A stretch of 64,000 nt of DNA from Burkholderia sp. MS389 (GTDB lineage Bacteria > Pseudomonadota > Gammaproteobacteria > Burkholderiales > Burkholderiaceae). Made by a program: the position numbers and the translations under genes. The notes under the pieces were generated by a model. The model ran no database searches. It was not told the DNA's origin and saw only the letters and a list, made by a program, of their open reading frames with translations. Position 1 is the first letter of the stretch. Each line of letters opens with the position of its first letter. The stretch is from NCBI RefSeq assembly GCF_016899425.1, contig NZ_CP045996.1:1116001-1180000 (forward strand), in the 5' to 3' direction. Positions 33,877 through 40,450 of the stretch are shown one piece after another.

Positions 33877-34389
33877 TTACTCGACTTCAGTCTCAAACAT
33901 CAACGGCACCGTGCCCGCATAGTTGCCCGCCAGCACTTCCGTCTTGATCTTGTCGCTCGCAACCCCGGGCGTGATCACCAGATCGATCGACTTGCCGTTC
34001 TTCGCCTCGTCCTTCGTCACAACCTCGACGGGTTCAGTGCCGACATCCTTATCGCCGACCTTGGCACCCACCTCGAAGTACGCTTCCTCGTCGCCTGTGT
34101 GGACGAGGCGCGGCACATCGGCGCTCGAGAACTTGACCTGCACCTTGCCCACCCCGCTTTTCGCACTCACCTTCAGCGTCAGCGGGTTGAACTTTTTCTC
34201 GTCGTCGCTCCACACGAGCTTCTGCTGCTCAGCACGGCTCCAACCGTCCTCCTTGATCTCGAAGCCACCCACTGCCGGCACCTCGGCGCTCAGCTTGATC
34301 TCAAAGCTCTTCTCCTTGACCTCTGCGTGCGCGGTACCGGCGATTGCGACCGCGCCCAGCAGACACGCACGAATGATAGATTGATGCAT
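33877..34389 (-). CDS. CS1-type fimbrial pilin-family protein, first (conserved) gene of cassette 2
   Basis: 170 residues: MHQSIIRACLLGAVAIAGTAHA signal peptide, mature start EVKEKSFEIKLSAEVPAVGGFEIKEDGW, end GNYAGTVPLMFETEVE. It differs from the cassette 3 and 4 copies at only about a dozen positions. ATG 34389 has TTGGAG 5 bases upstream; longer in-frame starts begin inside the promoter region. The operator-like box lies 85 bases upstream. As a chaperone-usher substrate it should be exported and assembled by the products at 28054 and 30335. Confidence 0.9.
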   Translation of the reverse strand: MHQSIIRACLLGAVAIAGTAHAEVKEKSFEIKLSAEVPAVGGFEIKEDGWSRAEQQKLVWSDDEKKFNPLTLKVSAKSGVGKVQVKFSSADVPRLVHTGDEEAYFEVGAKVGDKDVGTEPVEVVTKDEAKNGKSIDLVITPGVASDKIKTEVLAGNYAGTVPLMFETEVE

Positions 34390-34472
34390 ACATACTCCAA
34401 GAATGATTAATAGGGGCTGCGCAATAGAGTGCGCTCTGCCAGCCACATTTTCGGTTCCGAGCCGCTCCGACT

Positions 34473-34492
34473 AAATCAGACAACTCTTATTT
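34473..34492 (-). promoter_or_regulatory. Conserved operator-like box before cassette 2
   Basis: AAATCAGACAACTCTTATTT, identical to the box before cassette 4 and one base different from that before cassette 3, all about 85 bases before the first-pilin ATG. On the - strand it reads TAAGAGTTGTCTGATTT, reminiscent of an RcsB-like dimer site. The promoter -10 may be TATTAAT close to the ribosome site. Confidence 0.55.
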
Positions 34493-34506
34493 GTTCTCTG
34501 CTGCCA

Positions 34507-34758
34507 CGATAGGATTACTAATATATTTCATCATCTGGGCCGCTTCTCGCGGAGCTCGCGATGGCTATCGGCTAACGGCCAGGCATATCGATTGACTGGG
34601 CTGCGCCCAGTTTTAGCCCGAACTGCGATTAGAGCCGAGGCTAAGATCGATGCTTCGCGTCGTACGCCCGTACGAACTGCGAAGGCGTCAGAAAGCAGCC
34701 TCGCCAACGAGCAAGCTTTACACTAAACGCCAAGGCGCACCGCAAATACAACACCCTT
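34507..34758. repeat. Intercassette repeat, copy 1 (between cassettes 3 and 2)
   Basis: About 250 bases aligning along their length with 36100-36348 with scattered substitutions. It contains the CTTCGC-type hairpin and ends in CAAATACAACACCCTT. Together with the box, the first pilin gene and the first ~40 codons of the second pilin gene it forms one repeated module of about 1 kb. Confidence 0.8.
34653..34684. repeat. Long hairpin in intercassette repeat, copy 1
   Basis: Arms CTTCGCGTCGTACG and CGTACGAACTGCGAAG around a 2-base loop. The homologous hairpin at 36243-36274 has G and C where this has A and T on opposite arms, keeping the pair. Function unknown: terminator, recombination site or RNA element. 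Confidence 0.55.
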
Positions 34759-34816
34759 TTGGACAGGCCAGCGCCACTCGGACACGCAATGGCCATTGAA
34801 CCGGCGCCTGCGGAAA

Positions 34817-34852
34817 GACGGATTCGCCCCTGTTTACAGGGACGAATCCGTC
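34817..34852 (-). terminator. Strong hairpin 50 bases after cassette 3
   Basis: Outer stem GACGGATTCG / CGAATCCGTC and inner stem CCCTG / CAGGG with a TTTA loop. On the - strand it is followed by TTTCCG, a weak T-run. It lies exactly where the homologous hairpin lies after cassette 2 and is a likely intrinsic terminator or 3'-end stabiliser for the cassette 3 mRNA. Confidence 0.6.
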
Positions 34853-34901
34853 GTCGTGTGCTGGCGGGGAGGGCCGCACACGCACGTGCGAAAACACCAC
34901 C

Positions 34902-35459
34902 TTAAGACGCGACCTCAGTCTCGAAGATCGCAGTCATCGTGCCAGTGTAGGTACCGCTAGGCGGAATGCCATGCGGAGCCTCCAGGCTCAATCGGACACC
35001 GACCCAGTCGCCCCTGGCGGCCGACTCGGCCGACAAAGCAAGCCTCCCCTTGTCGTGATTCATCAACTCCCACCCCGCCCATCCCCCAGTTGCCTGGGTT
35101 ACATTCGCATTGACCTCGATAAAGTCGTCGCCATTATCGTGTAAGAGCACTCCTCGAACGTCCTTCGACGGGGTTTTCCCCTGCAGAGGAGACCGCAGCT
35201 TAATATGGACAGGTCCATAGGTGCTCTTTACGTCCCACCTGACTTCCGCCAGTGTAGACGTCCCCTTGCCACCCCATCCGTCTGGCACGGTCAACTTTAC
35301 GTTGGCGCCATCCCAGTCGCCCTTGTGAGTTACTTCGAAGATGTGCTGCGGCGGGACTTCACCGGCGAGCTGGACCTTGAGATCGATCGGGTCCGGATTT
35401 GCCGCATACGCCGACATTGCACATGCACTCGCAGCAATTGCCAAAATCAGCTTTTTCAT
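34902..35459 (-). CDS. CS1-type fimbrial pilin-family protein, second (variable) gene of cassette 3
   Basis: 185 residues: signal peptide MKKLILAIAASACAMSAYA, mature ANPDPIDLKVQLAGEVPPQHIFEV, variable body, end GTYTGTMTAIFETEVAS. The body aligns with cassette 2 (WDVKSTYGPVHIKLRSPLQGK) but differs at many exposed-looking positions. ATG 35459 has AAGGAGGA upstream, overlapping the stop codon of the first pilin, so the two are coupled. The 3' side carries the hairpin at 34817. Confidence 0.88.
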   Translation of the reverse strand: MKKLILAIAASACAMSAYAANPDPIDLKVQLAGEVPPQHIFEVTHKGDWDGANVKLTVPDGWGGKGTSTLAEVRWDVKSTYGPVHIKLRSPLQGKTPSKDVRGVLLHDNGDDFIEVNANVTQATGGWAGWELMNHDKGRLALSAESAARGDWVGVRLSLEAPHGIPPSGTYTGTMTAIFETEVAS

Positions 35460-35470
35460 CGAACTCCTCC

Positions 35471-35983
35471 TTACTCGACCTCAGTCTCAAACATCAACGG
35501 CACCGTGCCCGCATAGTTGCCCGCCAGCACTTCCTTCTTGATCTTGTCGCTCGCAACTCCGGGCGTGATCACCAGATCGATCGACTTGCCGTTCTTCGCC
35601 TCGTCCTTCGTCACAACGTCGACGGGTTCAGTGCCGACATCCTTATCGCCGACCTTGGCACCCACCTCGAAGTAGGCTTCCTCGTCCTGTTGGTGAACGA
35701 GGCGCGGCACATCGGCGCTCGAGAACTTGACTCGCACCTTGCCCACCCCGCTTTTCGCACTCACCTTCAGCGTCAGCGGGTTGAATTTTTTCTCGTCGTC
35801 GCTCCACGCGAGCTTCTGCTGCTCGGCACGGTTCCAACCCTCTTCCTTGATCTCGAAGCCGCCCACAACCGGCACCTCCGCGCTCAGCTTGATTTCAAAG
35901 GTCTTCTCCTTGACCTCTGCGTGCGCGGCACCGGCGATTGCGACCGCGCCCAGCAGACACGCACGAATGATAGATTGATGCAT
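35471..35983 (-). CDS. CS1-type fimbrial pilin-family protein, first (conserved) gene of cassette 3
   Basis: 170 residues, identical to the cassette 4 first pilin except residue 17 (A here, T there), in the signal peptide. The DNA is nearly identical too, including flanks, so duplication or gene conversion is recent. Start ATG 35983 with TTGGAG 5 bases upstream; operator-like box about 85 bases upstream. The unchanged mature sequence next to variable partners suggests a structural backbone role, but this is inference. Confidence 0.9.
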   Translation of the reverse strand: MHQSIIRACLLGAVAIAGAAHAEVKEKTFEIKLSAEVPVVGGFEIKEEGWNRAEQQKLAWSDDEKKFNPLTLKVSAKSGVGKVRVKFSSADVPRLVHQQDEEAYFEVGAKVGDKDVGTEPVDVVTKDEAKNGKSIDLVITPGVASDKIKKEVLAGNYAGTVPLMFETEVE

Positions 35984-36067
35984 ACATACTCCAAGAATGG
36001 TTAATAGGGGTAGTGCAATAGCGTGCACTCTGCCAGCCACATTTTCAGCATCTGATCAGCCTGACCC

Positions 36068-36086
36068 AATCAGATAACTCTTATTT
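36068..36086 (-). promoter_or_regulatory. Conserved operator-like box before cassette 3
   Basis: AATCAGATAACTCTTATTT, one base different from the cassette 2 and 4 boxes (C to T in the spacer), about 85 bases before the ATG at 35983. Confidence 0.55.
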
Positions 36087-36099
36087 GCGCACAACCAAT

Positions 36100-36348
36100 T
36101 AAGACCGGACTACTAACAGATATCGTCAGGGCCGTTTCTCGTGGAGCTCGCGATGGTCGTCGACTAATGGCCAGGCATCGATTGACTGGCCTGCCCCCTG
36201 TTTTAGCCCGAACTGCGGTTTGAGCCGAGGCTAACATCGATGCTTCGCGTCGTGCGCCCGCACGAACTGCGAAGCCGTCAGAACGTAACCTCGCCAACGT
36301 GCAAGATTCACACTAAACACCAAGGCGCACCACAAATACAACACCCTT
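36100..36348. repeat. Intercassette repeat, copy 2 (between cassettes 4 and 3)
   Basis: Homologous to 34507-34758. Its right end, ACAACACCCTT, runs into the stop codon of the cassette 4 second pilin (TAA read from 36349-36347), so the cassette 4 variable gene ends exactly at the repeat border. The ~140-base 3' segment with a hairpin found after cassettes 2 and 3 is absent here. Confidence 0.8.
36243..36274. repeat. Long hairpin in intercassette repeat, copy 2
   Basis: Arms CTTCGCGTCGTGCG and CGCACGAACTGCGAAG. Compared with 34653-34684, A-T became G-C on both arms (GTACG/CGTAC to GTGCG/CGCAC), a compensatory change supporting a selected secondary structure. Confidence 0.55.
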
Positions 36349-36892
36349 ACCCATCGATATCCGTCTCAAAGACCACAGACACAAGCCCTGTATAGGCGAT
36401 GCCGCGTTTCACGGGAATGGTATCGTCAAAATAGACCCCTAGCCGCAATTTCATTTCGCCGCCATTTGCCGCGATTTCTTTACTTGCGACCTCCATTTTC
36501 GCCTGATCTACCCATTTCTCACTCGTCCCACCGGCAGCAACCAGCCTTCGCTTTACACCGATCTTCGAGATTCCATCTTCACCCTGGAAACGCCAGCTAC
36601 CAGCAGCCATTGACTCTCCACCCGAAGTCGCTGACAGCGTCATATGAATAGCGCCATAGCTACTTTTAACTTGAAATGGAAATTCTCTATACCGCACCGT
36701 GCCACCCCACTCCTGCGGAATGTCAATCTTGGCCTCCTCACCACTTGCCCAGCCAACTGGCGTTACTTCAAAGACGCCCTGCGGCGGGACTTCACCGGCG
36801 AGCTGGACCTTGAGATCGATTGGCTCCGGATTTGCCGCATACGCCGACATTGCACATGCACTCGCAGCAATTGCCAAAATCAGCTTTTTCAT
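36347..36892 (-). CDS. CS1-type fimbrial pilin-family protein, second (variable) gene of cassette 4
   Basis: 181 residues. The first ~40 (MKKLILAIAASACAMSAYA signal, ANPEPIDLKVQLAGEVPPQ) match cassettes 2 and 3. From there the sequence is quite different (PQEWGGTVRYREFPFQVKSSYGAIHMTLSATSGGE...) and lacks WDVKSTYGP/LRSPLQGK, yet keeps the family end AYTGLVSVVFETD. ATG 36892 has AAGGAGGA upstream and an 11-base gap to the first pilin. Divergence starts and stops abruptly at borders shared by the other cassettes, as if the body had been swapped. Confidence 0.88.
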   Translation of the reverse strand: MKKLILAIAASACAMSAYAANPEPIDLKVQLAGEVPPQGVFEVTPVGWASGEEAKIDIPQEWGGTVRYREFPFQVKSSYGAIHMTLSATSGGESMAAGSWRFQGEDGISKIGVKRRLVAAGGTSEKWVDQAKMEVASKEIAANGGEMKLRLGVYFDDTIPVKRGIAYTGLVSVVFETDIDG

Positions 36893-36903
36893 CGAACTCC
36901 TCC

Positions 36904-37416
36904 TTACTCGACCTCAGTCTCAAACATCAACGGCACCGTGCCCGCATAGTTGCCCGCCAGCACTTCCTTCTTGATCTTGTCGCTCGCAACTCCGGGTGTG
37001 ATCACCAGATCGATCGACTTGCCGTTCTTCGCCTCGTCCTTCGTCACAACGTCGACGGGTTCGGTGCCAACATCCTTATCGCCGACCTTGGCACCCACCT
37101 CGAAGTAGGCTTCCTCGTCCTGTTGGTGAACGAGGCGCGGCACATCGGCGCTCGAGAACTTGACTCGCACCTTGCCCACCCCGCTTTTCGCACTCACCTT
37201 CAGCGTCAGCGGGTTGAACTTTTTCTCGTCGTCGCTCCACGCGAGCTTCTGCTGCTCGGCACGGTTCCAACCCTCTTCCTTGATCTCGAAGCCGCCCACA
37301 ACCGGCACCTCCGCGCTCAGCTTGATTTCAAAGGTCTTCTCCTTGACCTCTGCGTGCGCGGCACCGGTGATTGCGACCGCGCCCAGCAGACACGCACGAA
37401 TGATAGATTGATGCAT
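36904..37416 (-). CDS. CS1-type fimbrial pilin-family protein, first (conserved) gene of cassette 4
   Basis: 170 residues, signal peptide MHQSIIRACLLGAVAITGAAHA, mature EVKEKTFEIKLSAEVPVVGGFEIKEEGW ... GNYAGTVPLMFETEVE. It is the promoter-distal end of the array in coordinates, but first in transcription order. TTGGAG is 5 bases from ATG 37416. The operator-like box is at 37500. It is essentially identical to the cassette 3 copy. Confidence 0.9.
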   Translation of the reverse strand: MHQSIIRACLLGAVAITGAAHAEVKEKTFEIKLSAEVPVVGGFEIKEEGWNRAEQQKLAWSDDEKKFNPLTLKVSAKSGVGKVRVKFSSADVPRLVHQQDEEAYFEVGAKVGDKDVGTEPVDVVTKDEAKNGKSIDLVITPGVASDKIKKEVLAGNYAGTVPLMFETEVE

Positions 37417-37499
37417 ACATACTCCAAGAGTGATTAATAGGGGCAGCGCAATAGCGTGCACTCTGCCAGCCACATTTTCGGTTCCGAGCCGCTCCGACT

Positions 37500-37519
37500 A
37501 AATCAGACAACTCTTATTT
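37500..37519 (-). promoter_or_regulatory. Conserved operator-like box before cassette 4
   Basis: AAATCAGACAACTCTTATTT about 85 bases before ATG 37416. Homology to the other cassette upstream regions continues weakly to about 37610 (GATAGGATTGCTAACAGAT, CGACTAACGGC), then stops. Confidence 0.55.
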
Positions 37520-37672
37520 GTGCACTGCCGGCAGGATAGGATTGCTAACAGATCCCAACGAAGCCACTCCCAGCGAAGCCCCGGTTTCCGCCGACTAACG
37601 GCTATGCATTGCAATAGACGACCAGGACGTCGAGTGAAGGTTACTGCCCGGAGGTTGGCCTGCAGCCTTGTG

Positions 37673-37888
37673 TCATCGAGACAAAAGATCAGTGCTATCG
37701 CGCAATGCCGCCGGCGTCTTTAGTGCATCGTCGCCGTTCGCGATGGCAGACGCCACGAGAGAGGCGCTCAACATCACGAACTCCGAGGTTCCGTAGCCCA
37801 ACCTCTCTGCGGCCCGTTCTACATGGTGATAATCGCCGGGATGGACCTCCAAAACGACTACCTTGTTTTCGCATCGATTGTTATTCAC
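37673..37888 (-). CDS. Small putative ribbon-helix-helix (CopG/DUF1778-like) protein
   Basis: 71 residues from GTG 37888, with AAAGGAGA about 8 bases upstream; the longer open frame to 38200 has no such site and poor protein character. The core VVVLEVHPGDYHHVERAAERLGYGTSEFVMLSASLVASAIANG has the strand-helix-helix rhythm and the LGYGTSEFV turn of RHH/antitoxin-type DNA-binding proteins. It lies between the pilin array and the flagellar cluster, transcribed away from the latter. Possible roles are local repressor or orphan antitoxin; no toxin gene is visible next to it. Confidence 0.5.
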   Translation of the reverse strand: MNNNRCENKVVVLEVHPGDYHHVERAAERLGYGTSEFVMLSASLVASAIANGDDALKTPAALRDSTDLLSR

Positions 37889-38196
37889 CGAAGCTCTCTC
37901 CTTTCGTTTCCCGTGGCCAAGATTTTGAACCCTGTCGGCGGAGTCCAATTGAAGCTGATGGTACCGACAGTGGCAAGCCACATCGATCAGAAATGTCTCA
38001 AAAGAGTCTCGGGTTCGCCTCGGCGCAGGCTTCGAGTCAGCGGCGTTACAGAATTCCGACCTTGCGTCGAACGGGGCATCGATAGATAGTCTGATCGGCA
38101 CGGCGCCATTGAGCGGCCTCGGTTCCGGGGCGTACTTCGCGGACGTACGTGCCGGCCCGCATTGGACCCATCCGGCTTTTCCTCGCCCCCACACCG
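37889..38196. other. Gap between RHH gene and flagellar cluster
   Basis: The long - strand frame that runs through here (to 38200) has weak codon bias and no family features. I see no convincing promoter or terminator. Confidence 0.35.
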
Positions 38197-39276
38197 TCAA
38201 TGCTTAAGTAGTGCTTCGACTCTCCCGCGGCTCAGACCAAACAACGTCGACGTGACGACGGACAGCACTTTGAAGTCCGCCGAGTCGGCAAGCGCGTCCG
38301 ATACCGACTGAATGTCCGTCGTCGCCCGCACGACTGCGGGCCCGTGCTTGTCGCCTTGCAGGGCGTGTCCCGCGGTATCGAGGTGGGCGCGCAGCGTGCG
38401 GTCCGCTTGCGTCAACCCGTCGAGCGCGTGCACCACCTCGCGCAATGCCGCGCGCCGCGACACGCGGTCGGTAACTTGCCAGCGCGATGGATCGATGGCT
38501 TCCGGCACCGCGTCGACTTGCGCGCGGCTGGGACGGCCTCCAGGGAACCGCCTGCCCCCGCCCTGCACCATCAGATGATCGCGCACGATGGGCCAGCGCG
38601 ACTCCGCCACCGTGAAATCGATCTGGCCGTCCGCGGCCAGCGCCGCGCGAACGCCCGTGCAGGCCAGCGCACGGTCCAGCTCGCGCGTAAAGGCGGCTGC
38701 GTCGAGCGGCGCATCTCCAAAGCTGACCGATACCGGCTGCTTGCCCAAGCCGGCCGGGTGGAAAACGAGCGTTTCCGCACCGCCGCTTCGCCATTGCTCG
38801 ACATCGAGCGCGCGCATGCGGAACGTGCATACTGCATCGGCAGCCGGATGCACCACCAACTGCGCATCCAGCACACCGCCCGCCAGCGCCGCGCGGTCGC
38901 GCCAGAGCGCGCCGAATTTCGCAATAAGCTCGGCAGCACCGTCGCCGCTGCGTTCCGCGCCGCTCAAGGCCATGCCGATCGTCCTCTTCAACCCGCGCAA
39001 CTGCCCGGCGGCCGTCTCTACAAACACCAGCGCGCGCTGCGCGACAGTCACGTCGGCATTCAGTTGTGCGTGGCGTGCGGTGAAGGCGACCGACACGTCC
39101 GGGAAGCGCGGCGCCACGGCGGTAATTCCCGATTCCGGTAGGTGGGCAATCGACGCCGAGGTAAGTGCGGCGGCCTGCTTCGTACGAGCACCACGCTGCG
39201 TGCGGCTGGCCACGTGCGCATCATCACGCCGGGAAACCAGCCGACCGCGAACGGGTGGGGTAGATCCCATCTTCAT
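38197..39276 (-). CDS. Unknown protein downstream of flgL, possible diverged flagellin/hook-associated protein
   Basis: 359 residues, no signal peptide. The start follows the flgL stop by 10 bases, so it is in the flg operon. The middle has FTARHAQLNADVTVAQRALVFVETAAGQLRGLKRTIGMAL, a helical stretch with a flagellin D0/D1-like rhythm, then a beta-rich part (GQIDFTVAESRWPIVRDHLMVQGGGRRFPGG) and a second helical part (LREVVHALDGLTQADRTLRAHLDTAGHALQG) ending ALLKH. I do not recognise the family. Placement after flgL and the helix-beta-helix plan make an axial or filament-associated role plausible, but it lacks the conserved flagellin ends. Confidence 0.6.
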   Translation of the reverse strand: MKMGSTPPVRGRLVSRRDDAHVASRTQRGARTKQAAALTSASIAHLPESGITAVAPRFPDVSVAFTARHAQLNADVTVAQRALVFVETAAGQLRGLKRTIGMALSGAERSGDGAAELIAKFGALWRDRAALAGGVLDAQLVVHPAADAVCTFRMRALDVEQWRSGGAETLVFHPAGLGKQPVSVSFGDAPLDAAAFTRELDRALACTGVRAALAADGQIDFTVAESRWPIVRDHLMVQGGGRRFPGGRPSRAQVDAVPEAIDPSRWQVTDRVSRRAALREVVHALDGLTQADRTLRAHLDTAGHALQGDKHGPAVVRATTDIQSVSDALADSADFKVLSVVTSTLFGLSRGRVEALLKH

Positions 39277-39286
39277 CAGCGGGGCC

Positions 39287-40201
39287 TCAGATTGCGTCGA
39301 ACAGCGACAACTGCGTCATGCGCGTATAGATCGCGTACGAACCTTTCACGGCTGCGATGTAGTTGTTCAACTGGTCGATCGCCTCGGCAAAGTCCAGTTC
39401 CCCCACCAGACTAACGGCTTGCCCGTTGGCGACGAGCTGCGCCGAATGATTCTCGCTCATCAGATCCAGCGTGTTCTGGGCACCGCCCAGATCGGTAATC
39501 TTCACGCTCAGGGCATCGATACCGTTGCGCTTGACCGAATCCAATGCCGCACTCAAGACGCCTCGCACCGCCGGTGCGCTCGGATCGACTTCAGGATTCT
39601 CCATGGCCGCAATCGCCGCCTCCAGCTTGTTCATCACATCGGCCAGAGGCTCGACCGTGACGTTGGCATTCTGCGTGACGCCGTGGCCGATCACCACTTG
39701 CTGCAGTTCACCATTGCCGGCGTACGAGTAGCGACTGCCGACAGGCGCGGTCGCGTCATATGCAATCGGCGCCGTATTCGTTTGCGAGCCGGAGAAAAGA
39801 AAGTTGCCATCGCCATCCTTGGCGTTGGCGGCCTGCTTCAGATTGTCGAGCCGCATGCGCAGCGGCGCGGCGAGCGCATTCAGATCGGCCGCGCTACGAC
39901 TACCGTCGGCGGCAGACAGCAACGAATCGTGCACGGACATCACCGTGTCGAGCATGCCGTCAAGATGCACTTCATTCTTTTGCAAGCGCACCGAGAGGGT
40001 ATCGATGTTGTTCCGATAACGCTGAAGCAGCGAGGTGTCGCGGTCAATCAGCAGCAACCGCGCGGCCGCAATCGGGTCGTCCGATGCCCGCTGCACTCGC
40101 TGGCCCGTGGATATCTTGGACGTGAGATCGGCGGCCATGCTGTTCGACGCGCGTAGCGTCGCGAGCATGGTGTTGCCGAAGTGTTGACTGGCGATACGCA
40201 T
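39287..40201 (-). CDS. flgL: Flagellar hook-filament junction protein FlgL (lateral set)
   Basis: 304 residues, usual for the family. The N-terminal D0/D1 part MRIASQHFGNTMLATLRASNS...KISTGQRVQRASDDPIAAARLL holds the signature SDDP. GNFLFSGSQTNTAPI is the FlgL hallmark G-x-FLFSGS. The C-terminal coiled region ends YTRMTQLSLFDAI, similar to the LLD/LFD tails of flagellin-type proteins. It forms, with FlgK, the junction between hook and filament. A 249-base gap separates it from flgK upstream, so a separate promoter is possible. Confidence 0.95.
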   Translation of the reverse strand: MRIASQHFGNTMLATLRASNSMAADLTSKISTGQRVQRASDDPIAAARLLLIDRDTSLLQRYRNNIDTLSVRLQKNEVHLDGMLDTVMSVHDSLLSAADGSRSAADLNALAAPLRMRLDNLKQAANAKDGDGNFLFSGSQTNTAPIAYDATAPVGSRYSYAGNGELQQVVIGHGVTQNANVTVEPLADVMNKLEAAIAAMENPEVDPSAPAVRGVLSAALDSVKRNGIDALSVKITDLGGAQNTLDLMSENHSAQLVANGQAVSLVGELDFAEAIDQLNNYIAAVKGSYAIYTRMTQLSLFDAI

Positions 40202-40450
40202 GTGCTCTTTACCGAACGCATCCCGACTGCAATAGCTTTCCTGTGGTCGTACCGAGGTTCGGCTCCCTGTCGATATTCGGCCTCTTTTTCAAACGGCCCA
40301 CGCGCCACGGCTTCCCGATAGAAAGCGCCGACTCGCGCCTGATTCGCTACCTGGCCTTCAACCACATGCGATTACTTTGCAATCTTTCGACGTTCTCCCT
40401 GTGTTAAACGTTAGTCTTCGACGCTCGCAGGTGCGAGCCATCCATTCCTC

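Noticed and set aside
37889..38200. N-terminal extension of the RHH-like ORF to 38200
   Set aside because: A GTG with AAAGGAGA at 37888 fits better, and the extension has no protein character.
40048..40365. - strand ORF of 105 codons across the flgK-flgL gap (GAFYREAVARGPFEKEAEYRQ)
   Set aside because: Overlaps the flgL start deeply in another frame and has no ribosome site; the 249-base gap probably holds flgL regulation.
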